This document shows, one piece after another, positions 34,932 through 47,106 of a DNA stretch of 64,000 bases. The stretch comes from Lithospermum erythrorhizon. Its lineage: Eukaryota > Streptophyta > Magnoliopsida > Boraginales > Boraginaceae. Position 1 is the first letter of the stretch; each line of letters begins with the position of its first letter. The stretch spans positions 2,914,001-2,978,000 of the forward strand of contig JADFUC010001925.1 of the NCBI GenBank assembly GCA_019722365.1, read 5' to 3'. The notes beneath the pieces are model-generated. The model was not told the origin of the DNA. It searched no databases and worked only from the letters and a program-made list of their open reading frames with translations. The translations under genes and the position numbers were made by a program.

Positions 34932-37900
34932 ATGGCTGCTAAGTCCAATCTCAGCCTTGAAGAGATTAAAAATGAGACTGTTGATTTGGTAAATATTTTC
35001 ACCACCTCTTTTTTTGTTGATGTATGCATGAATATAGTCTGTTTTATCCATGTAAATTTTACATGTCGTTGTTATTACGTTTTGTATTTTTTATATTTGT
35101 TTTGTATTGTCAATATAATAAAATCATGAACGTGGATTAACCTAAATACTCCAATGCATAGTGTTGATAAGTAGGTAGACGAAAATTAAGTACTTTTTAG
35201 TATTGTTATATATATATATATGGTCAAAATAGAAGCGTACAATAAAGGCAATATGAAAGAATGTGCAAAGTATGATAGGTACAAATGATCCTAGTAGAAA
35301 GCGTTCATATAGATGGAAAATTAAACAAAAATTATAATTCCTTTCATTCCATGGAGATTTTATTTTTTAAAATTTTAATAATTACTTTTTTAATTATGAA
35401 TAAAGTTATTTATATATATTTATAATATTTAGTAAAAATATATCAAACATATCCTATTCATTATTTATATGCTTTACTATTAATATGATCATTTTAATTT
35501 AAATTGGAGTTATGTATGTCGATTAAAAACATAAATTTTATTAATTTTCTCCATTATTAACTAAACTAGACATTCATCACTGGACATAGTATAAAGGATT
35601 ATCCAATAGATAATTAAAATATTGTATTCATATATATAGATGATTTTTTTGGTTCGTGAGTAAGATTTAGTTTGATTTGATTTAATTTAATTTATTTAAG
35701 TATATTAATAAATTTAAACATAGAATTGATTCTTGTAATGTTTTTAGGTGCTTACTGAATAGATTTTCCACTTTTTATGCATGTGATGATATCTAATAAG
35801 AATAAATGCTTTTCTTTCCCCTAGCATGTAAATATTCTTGTGATACACGAACAAAAACCGAATTTTGGTTCCTCATATTCATCATTACCATATGTATATG
35901 ATGCATCACCTCATCAGCATTCGATCTATTTTAGTTAATAATTTATCGTTGTCAACAATGTTTAATTACATTTAAATATTTATATTCCGCATTGAATTTG
36001 TGATTATAACATATGTATATATAGGAATCCGTTTAAATTACGTTAGATGTTAAGAAACCAAACCCCACACATAATAAGAATCATAATAATGATAATAATA
36101 AATTGTTACATTCAAATCAAATGATGTTCTTTTTGAGATAAAGCTTTGATTATAGATAAATTATTAATTGATTATGAAAATCACAAGTAAATAATATATT
36201 CAAAGCACGAATTCAATATATCAATTTATATTTATTAACATAAAAATATAAAGTTATTCAATAAGAATAACATAGTTGTCCATCCGGTCGCTGGAGAGAA
36301 TGAAATACATGATCACGTTTCCCTGTATGGTTCACATGAATTTTTTTTTTTTTAAATAATAGTAGGCCGGATGAGATAACATATGAAAATATAAATGAAA
36401 AAGAGCATGTAAATCTAACACTAATTAAAAATAAAGTGAATTGGTAGATACTTACATTTAATAAAATTAAATATACTCACACAATTCAAGAATTGGAAAA
36501 TAGAATGAATTGTTAGATACTAACACTAAAACCAAGACATTCTAGGTAAACAAGGTGGTGTAGATAGTCATACACTTGTCACTTTGAATAATTAATTGGT
36601 TGAGATTTGTCTTTCTTGAGAAATAAACAGGGGGAGGCCAGTACTGATTTTGATACAGTATTTAACAAAAAATACTCCGTAGGAAGAGATAGAGATAGAA
36701 CAATTAAAAGGAACCCCTCAAAGTGCTTAAGTTATGGTGGGGACTGGGGATAGCATAGGTAACGTCGTTTCGCCTTTTATTGAACCATAGAAATGTAGAA
36801 GTGGTTGGTTAATGTTCCATCAATTTCAATTTGAGATTTTGATAAGAAGTTTCCAATTGCATTGATTAGAAAGGCAAAAACAAAAACGTACCCTCCCAAC
36901 TACTCTCCCATTTAATTAGAAGTCTCTAAACTTGTGTATGATTAGGAGGGTACGAATATAAGAAAGATAAATAGTTATAAATAGTAGCACGTTGCGTTAA
37001 ATAATATTACGATAAATAATTGTAAATAAGCTTTAAATAGCGGCACGATAACTAATTTTGTACGCTAAACGTTATTCACAACTTTGAGCTTGAGACATAA
37101 CTAAAAAAAATTAACTTGACACATACATTTTTATTTTCGTCTTTTTTATTATTATTATTATCAACTTTTGTATCTTTGCACCGCACCCGATACGAAATAA
37201 CTCAGGTCACACGGGCGGAGTATAGTTCTAGTGGTACTGTGTAGAGCCATGACCACCTAAAAGAAGTTCTTTTCCATCTTTTAGTGTTCCTTAAGATCGT
37301 GGCATGTAAATCAAAATAAATGGGGGTAAAATTATGAGTGATAATTTAATCTCGGTTCATTTCCAATCTTATGGTTCATTTGGATTGAGATGAATTTAGA
37401 TGAAGGTAAAAATTAAAAATTAGTTTAGGTGAGAGTAATTAAAGTTAATTTAGGGAATGTTTTAAAATGTTGTTTGGATACTATTTTATTTAATTTGTGA
37501 GGTGAATCTAGGTGAAATGTAACTAAAAACATCATTAACCTACATTACACTCCGATTTGAGAGTTAATGAAAATAAGATGAATTTAATTGAATAGAGGTG
37601 AATCATTTAACTTAGGTAAATACAAAAAATAGAACTCCAAGTAAAATTAATTTAAAATTTCATCTAAATTCACCCCAATCCAAACGAATCATTAGTCAAT
37701 ATCCTTCCTCATGTATCCGTTTACCGTCTAACATAATAATTAGTCATTCGTCTTTCTTCCTCAACAATATCATCCAACTACGCCATCATTTTCCACACCA
37801 ATATCAAATTCATTATGATTTACAAGTCTTACATCAAATCCCTCCAACAAACTAATTAAATTGAGTAACAATGTTCAAAGTCATTAGCTCTATAATAAAT

Positions 37901-40900
37901 AGAAATCGAATATCATAATTTGTATTTTTGCTTTCAAGAAAGAATGAAATATGCTCAACCCCTAATGGTGGAGTGGTGGTCCATAGAGAACATGCCAACA
38001 TTTCTTTTTTCACGACATTTATTCTGTTTTAAATTTTGGCTGAAAATGAAAAGGTGTAGATTCCTTTGTGGGGTCCATCTGAGAATTTATATAGTAGAAA
38101 GTCAACTTGTTCGATTCCAAATTAAATTATTGGCATTTAATAATAATGATTAATATGTTTGCAAGAATCAATTAATTTGTTGCATCATATTTGTCTTTCC
38201 AAAAAAACCCCCGTTGGTTTATCTCTATTCACACCACAAGCGAATTAAAAATGTATATACAAGTGTCTCGAAGCATAGCTCAAGTAAAGAGCTTGAGTGT
38301 TAATCAATTGAGGTACATTTACAATTTGCCTCTTACGTATAACTCAAGGACATGAGTAACATAGCACCCTTAGTTTGAGGATTTCAAATTTTTGTTCGAT
38401 TCCCACTTATATTGCTCATGTACTGCCCGTACAGTCCTTTCATCTTTTAAAATATTTTATTAAAAATATGTCATTTTAAATATGAGGTCTCGAAATTAAA
38501 TCATTATAGTTACATGGGCTGACTTTTAAAAAAGGGAAAAAAAATCAAATTAAGAGATGAAAGTAATAAAGTTGATTTTTTTTAGAAAGTCAAATAAAAA
38601 AGGTTGTATGAGGACTATAATGATTAATTATAAAAAAAATAAAATAATAGTTTTCGTAAACAATCTACTAGTTCATGGAGGGAGTAGCTAGTCCAATCCA
38701 TTTTTATTTAAGTTGAGTTTGTTTTAATTTTCAAACGTATCTTTAACCATGAAAAATATTTAATTGTATCATGTTGCATTACAAAATTAATACTCCGTAA
38801 TAACAAAGTAGTGCAAGTCTTAGTTAGGTGTTCCCCATTGACTAACTGTTGTGAGAATTAATGAATTAGGAGTTGTGACTTCTATTTTAATAGGAAATAA
38901 AAAATAATTAATGATCAATGTTCGTCTCAATAATTGTTAACTTCAATTTAAACTAATTTGAGGATAGTAATTTTTTTTTTCAATCGTTTTAACTATTTGA
39001 TTCTTTTTTTTTAATCAGAAATAATAATGTGTATGAAGTACACTAAAAAAAACTAGTTCCATACTTGAAGAACAATTTTTAACTTTAAATTCAGTTTAAG
39101 AATCTAAATATGAAATACTCCGTAGTATTTAAAATAAGCATGCATTGTACATTCCTGTTTATGAATTAGTGTGAAAATAGCTTGTTTGAATTCCAGGGTG
39201 GTCATGTTGTGTAATCCATACTTATGTTGTTAATGATGATCAACATGAACTCATTTTTCTGATTATTTACTTTCAGGAAAAAGTCCCAATTGAAGAAGTG
39301 TTTGGACAACTGAAATGTAGCCGAGAAGGTTTAAGCACTGACGAAGGAGCCAACAGGCTTCAAATATTTGGTCCCAACAAGTTGGAAGAGAAGAAGGTAC
39401 CTTGTCACACTCGAAAATCCAGTTATTATTAATTGTGTTAATTAAGTTCTTGATTTTGTTAACAATGTACTTTTGTTGCTTGATTATTTCAGGAGAGCAA
39501 AATCCTGAAATTTCTTGGGTTCATGTGGAATCCTCTATCATGGGTCATGGAAGCTGCGGCTATTATGGCGATTGCGTTGGCTAATGGAGATGGAAAGCCT
39601 CCAGATTGGCAAGACTTTGTTGGTATTGTTTGTTTGCTTGTCATCAACTCTACCATCAGTTTCATTGAAGAGAACAATGCTGGAAATGCCGCTGCAGCTC
39701 TTATGGCTGGTCTTGCTCCCAAGACTAAGGTATCCGCTCATGAAATTTTCACATATGTATTTTGTTCATGTGATGTGTTGTTAATTATGTTGTCATGCAA
39801 TAGGTTCTCAGAGATGGCCGATGGAGTGAGCAGGAAGCTTCTATTTTGGTTCCAGGAGACATCATCAGCATTAAACTTGGTGATATCATTCCTGCTGATG
39901 CACGTCTTCTGGAAGGAGATCCTTTAAAGGTTGATCAATCTGCCCTTACTGGAGAGTCACTCCCGGTCTCAAAGAGTTCTTATGATGAAGTTTTTTCGGG
40001 TTCCACATGTAAACAAGGAGAGATTGAAGCTGTTGTCATTGCTACTGGAGTGCATACTTTCTTCGGAAAGGCTGCACATCTTGTTGACAGCACCAACCAA
40101 GTTGGGCACTTCCAAAAAGTGCTCACAGCTATCGGGAACTTTTGCATCTGCTCTATTGCTGTCGGGATGCTAATTGAGATAGTAGTGATGTACCCTATTC
40201 AGCACAGGAAATACAGGGATGGGATTGACAATCTTCTCGTTCTCTTGATTGGAGGCATTCCTATTGCTATGCCCACAGTTTTGTCAGTCACTATGGCTAT
40301 TGGGTCGCATAGGTTATCTCAGCAAGGTGCCATCACTAAGAGAATGACTGCAATTGAGGAGATGGCTGGAATGGATGTCCTTTGCAGTGATAAAACTGGA
40401 ACTCTGACCTTAAACAAATTGAGTGTTGATAAGAACTTGATTGAAGTTTTTGCTAAGGGGGTAGATAAGGAACATGTGATGCTTCTGGCTGCAAGGGCTT
40501 CTAGAACTGAAAATCAGGATGCAATAGATACAGCCATCGTGGGAATGCTTGCTGATCCGAAGGAGGTAATTAGTCTTTTTTTCCCCTACTAGCTCATTAA
40601 CAAATTATAAGTGACACTTAATCTGACAAAAACATATTTGGTTATTTAGGCCCGAGCTGGCATAAGGGAGATTCATTTCTTCCCCTTCAATCCCGTGGAC
40701 AAGAGGACTGCTTTAACCTACATCGACAACGATGGCAATTGGCATCGTGCCAGCAAGGGAGCCCCAGAACAGGTAATCTATGTGTATGTTATTTTCTGTT
40801 AAGTCTCATGATATATGCTTAGCACCTAAACTTGTTGCTAACTCTATTCTTTTGCTTCCATCTTATTAGATTCTGACCCTCTGCAACTGCAAAGAGGACC

Positions 40901-43609
40901 AAAAGAGAAAAGTTCATGCTATCATTGACAAGTATGCTGATCGTGGGCTGAGGTCACTGGCTGTTGCAAGACAGGTCCGTTAATTATTATTGTAGATGTA
41001 TGTTCAGTGAGCTTCATACCAAATTATTTAATTTGTCAAGCTTACTTTATGTTAAATGTTTGCAGGAAGTCCCTGAAAAAACAAAAGATGCTGAAGGACG
41101 TCCCTGGCAATTTGTTGGCTTGCTACCCTTGTTTGATCCTCCCAGGCATGATAGTGCCGAAACCATTCGTCAGGCTCTCCATCTTGGTGTAAATGTGAAG
41201 ATGATCACTGGTGATCAAACTACTTCAGATCGGTGTAATTATCTTCATTTATCAGTGATAGTTCACTCAATCTAACTACTGTTTCTAAACTTCTAGGTGA
41301 TCAACTTGCCATTGCTAAGGAAACTGGGCGCAGACTTGGAATGGGAACAAACATGTACCCTTCTGCTTCTTTACTTGGTCAACACAAGGATGAGTCTATA
41401 GCAGCTCTTCCTGTAGAAGAACTAATTGAGAAGGCTGATGGTTTTGCTGGAGTGTTTCCAGGTGTGTTACTTTATGCCTTTGTTTTATTAGTCAACATAT
41501 TTAATCCATCTTTGAGAATGAAAAATAATATCAAACTCTTCACTTTTGATACGCAGAACACAAATACGAAATTGTGAAAAAGCTGCAAGAGAGGAAGCAT
41601 ATTGTTGGAATGACAGGAGATGGTGTGAATGATGCCCCTGCCTTGAAAAAGGCCGATATTGGAATTGCAGTTGCTGATGCCACTGATGCTGCCCGAGGTG
41701 CTTCTGACATTGTGCTAACTGAACCAGGACTTAGCGTCATCATAAGTGCAGTGCTAACCAGTAGAGCTATATTCCAGAGGATGAAAAATTATACGGTATG
41801 TTGCTCATCTTTCTGTTTATCGATTCTTTGGAATTGTTTTCTCAGTGGCTTAAATTTAACTGCTTTAATTTGTCTGAGCAGATATATGCAGTCTCAATCA
41901 CTATTCGTATTGTGGTAAGTTAAATTTGCAAATTTCCAGCAAATTGCAGACTACCGTTTAGTGTACATTTCTTACTCTGAAGGCTTCTGTATTGCAGTTT
42001 GGTTTCATGTTCATTGCTCTGATATGGAAATATGACTTCTCCCCATTCATGGTCTTGATCATTGCTATCCTCAATGATGGTATGCTATTGCATAAGTTTT
42101 GGTACCTTATTTATTTCATTATAATGTTGTCCATCTGCTCATAAAGATTCCAATGACGTTTAGGAACAATTATGACAATCTCTAAGGATAGAGTGAAGCC
42201 ATCTCCTTTACCAGACAGCTGGAAGTTAAATGAAATTTTTGCCACTGGTGTAGTCCTTGGTGGTTACCTTGCATTGATGACGGTTATCTTCTTCTGGTTA
42301 ATGAATAGTACTGACTTCTTCTCGGTAAGTTTCTCATGATGTAGTTTCTAGTGGTCTTCCAAAATATACTTCACATTCGCTGTAATTACTGATTTTAATA
42401 GCATATCATAGATTCTCTGATTGCTCGTCTTTAGTATCTTTGGAATGGTGAAAATCAACGCAAGTGCCTGAGCACCAATTGTGTTATATTTACAACTGCA
42501 TTTATCTGATATATATTTTTTGACTTGTAAATTTTCCTAATGAATGCATCTTAACTACTTTTACACTTTTAAGAGTTAGCAACCCCTTCTCGGATTAATC
42601 TGATGACCTTCACATTCATGCTATTGAATTTTTAACATTACACTGCATCAAAGTTAATGATATATTATGTTTTGACATTAATGCAGGACAAATTTGGAGT
42701 AAGATCTCTGCGTCATAACGAGGATGAGATGATGGCTGCTTTATATCTCCAAGTGAGCATAGTGAGTCAGGCTCTCATTTTTGTCACTCGCTCCCGCAGT
42801 TGGTCCTTCATTGAACGCCCTGGGTTGCTCCTATTGACTGCTTTCTTTATTGCTCAGTTGGTAAGTCTCTTCCTATGAAGGGAATGAATGCACATCTTAA
42901 ATGTTGTTAGATGTTATGTTCATTTATGTTATACTCCAGATTAACTATGTCTGAAACATGTGATGGTTCAGGTTGCGACTCTCATAGCAGTATACGCCAA
43001 CTGGGAATTCGCTAGAATTAAAGGATGCGGCTGGGGATGGGCTGGGGTAATCTGGCTATACAGTATTGTGTTCTACGTACCTCTCGATGTCATGAAGTTT
43101 TCCATTCGTTACATCTTGAGTGGGAAGGCATGGGACAGCATGATTGAGAACAAGGTTGGTGTAGTCTTCCAAAAGCCCTGCATCTCGTTTTTATCTCCTT
43201 GTACGCTTTATCCATGTGATTCAACATGTCTTTTAATCTCTTTTGAAACAGACCGCTTTCACAACCAAGAAGGATTATGGTAAAGAAGAAAGAGAGGCTC
43301 AATGGGCTGTTGCTCAGAGGACTTTGCATGGACTTCAGCCACCACCTGCTGCTGGTACCATATTCGAGGATAAGAATAATTACAGAGAACTGTCTGAGAT
43401 CGCTGAACAAGCCAAGAAACGAGCTGAAATGGCAAGGTATGATCTAATTCTTCCAGCATTATTGAATCTTAGTCTCCAGCAAATGGACTCATTGGTTAAT
43501 CCATTGTTGTAGGCTCCGAGAGCTCCACACACTCAAGGGTCATGTTGAGTCAGTCGTGAAGCTGAAGGGGTTGGATATCGAGACCATCCAGCAACACTAC
43601 ACTGTCTAA
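34932..43609 (+). CDS. PMA4: Plasma-membrane H+-ATPase (P3A-type), subfamily II, PMA4-like
   Basis: ATP-driven proton export that energises the plasma membrane. Sixteen exons, all in phase: 34932-34988, 39277-39396, 39493-39729, 39804-40565, 40650-40772, 40870-40974, 41066-41210, 41297-41461, 41557-41795, 41882-41914, 41998-42079, 42164-42324, 42687-42860, 42972-43154, 43252-43436, 43513-43609; 955 residues, the normal length. Seen: TGES (187-190, phosphatase loop), DKTGT with phospho-Asp about 334, GDGVND (592-597), the proton-binding Asp in 'LIIAILND' (about 689), and the autoinhibitory C-terminus ending 'IQQHYTV', where phosphorylation of Thr954 would recruit 14-3-3 proteins. Wording such as '[20 protein letters not shown]' and '[11 protein letters not shown]' fits Nicotiana PMA4 (subfamily II) rather than AHA1/AHA2; the symbol is by similarity. 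Confidence 0.96.
34989..39276 (+). other. 4.3-kb first intron of the H+-ATPase gene
   Basis: GT at 34989, AG at 39275-39276. It is nearly half of the gene while all other introns are 73-362 nt. It is AT-rich and holds at least one MITE (37373-37690), possible SINE words near 38.27-38.42 kb and a Stowaway-like end near 38.69 kb. I see no nested gene. Confidence 0.85.
37373..37690. mobile_element. MITE (about 318 bp) in the H+-ATPase intron 1
   Basis: Left terminus 'GGTTCATTTGGATTGAGATG', right terminus (minus strand) 'GATTCGTTTGGATTGGGGTG'; about 32 nt pair, through 'GAATTTAGATGAA'. The wording suggests a PIF/Harbinger or hAT derivative; the target duplication was not fixed. Confidence 0.65.
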
Positions 43610-46600
43610 ATAATCCGCTTCAATCTGACGCTAGAGTGGTGGTCATCAAATCCAGTTCATATCATCCTATGTGCAGGTCTTACTAGATAAAGTTTATGGG
43701 AAAAAAGGAACATTCCTGACTTGAGAGAAGTTCCCCTAATTTACTGTAGTTTATGTTGTAGTAGGTTGCCTTTGAAAAGGCTTCTACTTTTCTTGGTTTC
43801 TTGTTTATTGCCTGAGTAGTGGCATCTTTTGTATTACAATTTTCAACTTTGTCCTAGTACCCTCAAGTCTCTCAACTTTCCAAATAAATTGAGAAACATT
43901 GAAATATTACTCACTTTTCTTTACAAAAAATCAAAACTGATTTTTCTAAATAATTAAAGATCGGAATATTTTGTGTCTATTCAACAGCAGCCAGTGAGCA
44001 ATGCACCACTACTCCACTAGGTCCATCCTCTGGCATATTACAAGCAAACCAAATACAGGCAACGTTCGAACCACCCTCGCCACCACCCCTAATGGAAGAT
44101 ATTCCAAGCCGATTAGTTCGTTCTTCTGGCATGACGATGGGGATGATGTCTTGTGGAGAAGTACAAATAGTCCATCTGTTTATTATCTTCTGTGAATTGA
44201 TCTCACAACATTGAGTTGTATGGAGAAGTAATAAGATACAAGTCATGCAACTTCCAACACTGGGTTGCATGTAGTATTTTAACATCCAATTCTGTAACAT
44301 TCTATGTATCTTTTTTTCCTCATTGTTTTACTGGAGTACTATTTTTGCTATTCTTTATGCTTATTCTTGTTAAGCCTGTTGTAACTTATGAAGATTTAAA
44401 ATCCAAGAAACAGACGTTATTCTTTCAAACTATAGTAGGATGGTTAACAAATAGACTTTGATATATTTGTATATATCGAAATTTTATTAAAATAATAATT
44501 AAATTGATTAAGATGAATTAATCAAATTAATTACTAATTGAGTCTTTAAAAATGTCACGTGGCTGATTAGGGTTCTCGATTAAACCCTAAATCAAAATAG
44601 GGTTCTCGAGAATTAAGCTCATGAAATTAATTGAAGTTAAAATTAGGGTTTTATATTAATTAATCCTAATTTTAAACTCGAAATAGGGTTTCCTAAATTT
44701 ACGGGATTTTAATAATACATTGGAAGAAAAAACTGAAATAAAAATGGAGTTTTATGGATAAACGAGTTCAAAATGGCGGCTCAATAAAAAAAAGGTAAAG
44801 TATTACGGTAAATTCATTCTCGGAAATCAAGAAAGAAACCGCGGCAGTAACTGTGAGGCGGTCGATCATTTATTAAAATATTATTTTAATATTAAATATG
44901 ACGGTTCAGATTAAATATGATCGTTTAAAATTAAATCGGCCGTCGAAACAAATATTGAATGTCAAAGCTTATAAATATCCACCTTATTTTTGAAATTCCA
45001 TCTCAAAATATCAAAATTCACATAAAAAATACACAAAAAACACACGAGGCCCAGAGAGCGATCTGTAATTTTAAGTTAATCTTTTTAAGCCCTTGGCATG
45101 CGTCATGGTGGTGGTTGAAAAACAACTCCAGGTAGCAAAATAGGCGGCTTGAAATCGAATTATTGCGTAAATCTTGATAATTCTTAGAAATCTGGCAGCA
45201 TCTATGAGAATCGTCTTGATTTCTCAAGAAAGCTTTGAATATTCGGGAATAAGGTAAATAGCACTTTTAATTATTCAAATCTTGCATATGAATACAAAAT
45301 CTAAAGGTTTGATTAAATTGAGTTCGAGATATAGAAATCACAGTAGATAATGCCGTCCCGCATAAATTGGATTAAGGCGAGAGCAACGTTCTTGGGCCAC
45401 TGTCTAAATCGATCGACAAAGGTTGAACGTCGCTGCATCTTGTCATCATTATAATATTTGCTAAAGCTAGTTACATATAAGCTAAACTGACCTTATTCCA
45501 AAGTTCATCGAGTCCACCCTACATTACTCTATGACTGACACCTTTGCTAAGGCGGTTGTAATATAAGCCCAAACTGGCCATTTAACTTAAAATCAAATAT
45601 CATTGAAGTAAAATCTCACCAAGTCGCGGAAGCGTGTAACTTATACAACTACCTGATCCGGCTTGAATCGTATCTCTTAAATCCTCTGTAGAAGTGAAAT
45701 CCACAACGGTACTAAAAACTAAACCCCAGCTGCGGGCTGACTTGCGGTAAGTCATCGAGTCTGAAAATAGGCAGGAGATCAAATCAGTAAAGATCGTATT
45801 AAAATCTATTACCCGTATTTATTAAAGTCTCTCTGTGGGGCCAGTATAAATCAGGGGCGCAATAGTCCGTCAGTATGACCATCTCCAGAGCTCGTAATAG
45901 AGTACCCGTCAAGTCAAAGTCGAGCTCAAATCGAGCCGGGCTCATACCAAATTAAATTATCGAATCGAGTCAATCGAAGCGAGTCAGACCTCACATAGAT
46001 GCGTCAGTATGACTTAGGAACTCATAGTTTGAATGATCGTCATAACCGATTTGATAAATGAAGAATTTTTCCCTACAGTGAATTTTATTTTATATCTTTT
46101 TATAAATACTAAAAATTCTTTTTTACATTACAATATTCTACAAGGAAAAAATATTTTTATGACAGAAAAGGCTTTTGAGGAAAGATTATTTTTAAAATAT
46201 CAAAATATTTTAATTAAACTTCGAGATAAAGAATATGATCTAGTCTCTATATGCTATCTTTTCAAATTTAAGTATAAGCTTTGATCAAGAAAGAAAAAAC
46301 ATAGTTTAAGATACCAAAACAATGTCTACACCTATTGATTAGTTGCTTCTCTCAGATCCTTATTGGCGTGCGTTACGTTATTTCCCTTTCCTTCAAACCG
46401 AAGCCATATTAAACTATGACAAAACCTCAAATATAGAATCGAATCTTGAATCGAATCCTAAAAATAAGGTTTTAATCTTCAAAAGGTTGAAACTTCAATC
46501 TAAGAAGTTCCCTACGCTATTTATGTATTTGCGCTAGCATAGGAGAGTAAATTGGGGATGTCGCCAGTGATCGGTGTCTTGATAGTTAGATGCTTAAACA

Positions 46601-47034
46601 TTTCCATGCGAGATTTAATACCAGAAATTATTGCATGTATGAGAGGATTCGAGGATGCCATGCTGACTGTCGATTCGCTACAAATTGGTATGAGCAGGGG
46701 ACAAGGTTTACTCTTCAATATTGTTATACTCGGTTCGATTTGACAAAAAATAACGAGTATGTGATTTGACTCGACTAAGACATTGGAGTTACAAAAATAT
46801 TGAGCTATATTGTTAATACATTACTAATTTAATATATCGAGACGAGTAAATCCGTTGATCCGAAATTGATTGTGTTTAAAAGTCAAACTTAATTCGATTT
46901 ACATTCCAAATGAAATTTTCGAATTTCAAATCAAATCTTATCAAGCATTTGATCCGATTAGAATCATTAAAAACATTAAATTTGTTAATAAAATAGGTGG
47001 TGAAGGGGGTTTAACAACATGTCTAACAATATAC
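43610..47034. other. Intergenic region between H+-ATPase and ELMO-like genes
   Basis: 43610 to about 43.9 kb is the likely H+-ATPase 3' UTR. The rest shows only short chance frames. 44.57-44.70 kb has several AGGGTT(T)/AAACCCTA words (telomere-like interstitial repeats or telo-boxes). 45.85-46.02 kb has a repeated 'TCGAG(T/C)C' vocabulary. No gene supported. Confidence 0.55.
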
Positions 47035-47041
47035 TATAAAT
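47035..47041 (+). promoter_or_regulatory. Candidate TATA box of the ELMO-like gene
   Basis: TATAAAT, 72 nt before the start codon at 47107, which would leave a very short leader of about 40 nt. Confidence 0.4.
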
Positions 47042-47106
47042 CTCCATCGGAGGATCTTCAAAATTATTAGTACTTCATCCTCTTAGATTTGGCTCCCCCC
47101 AATAAA

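Noticed and set aside
41211..41273. H+-ATPase exon 7 extended through '[11 protein letters not shown]'
   Set aside because: It departs from the invariant family sequence after 'MITGDQ'; the donor at 41211 and exon 8 at 41297 restore it exactly.
43977..44300. 107-codon minus-strand frame after the H+-ATPase gene
   Set aside because: No recognisable domain; overlaps simple intergenic sequence.
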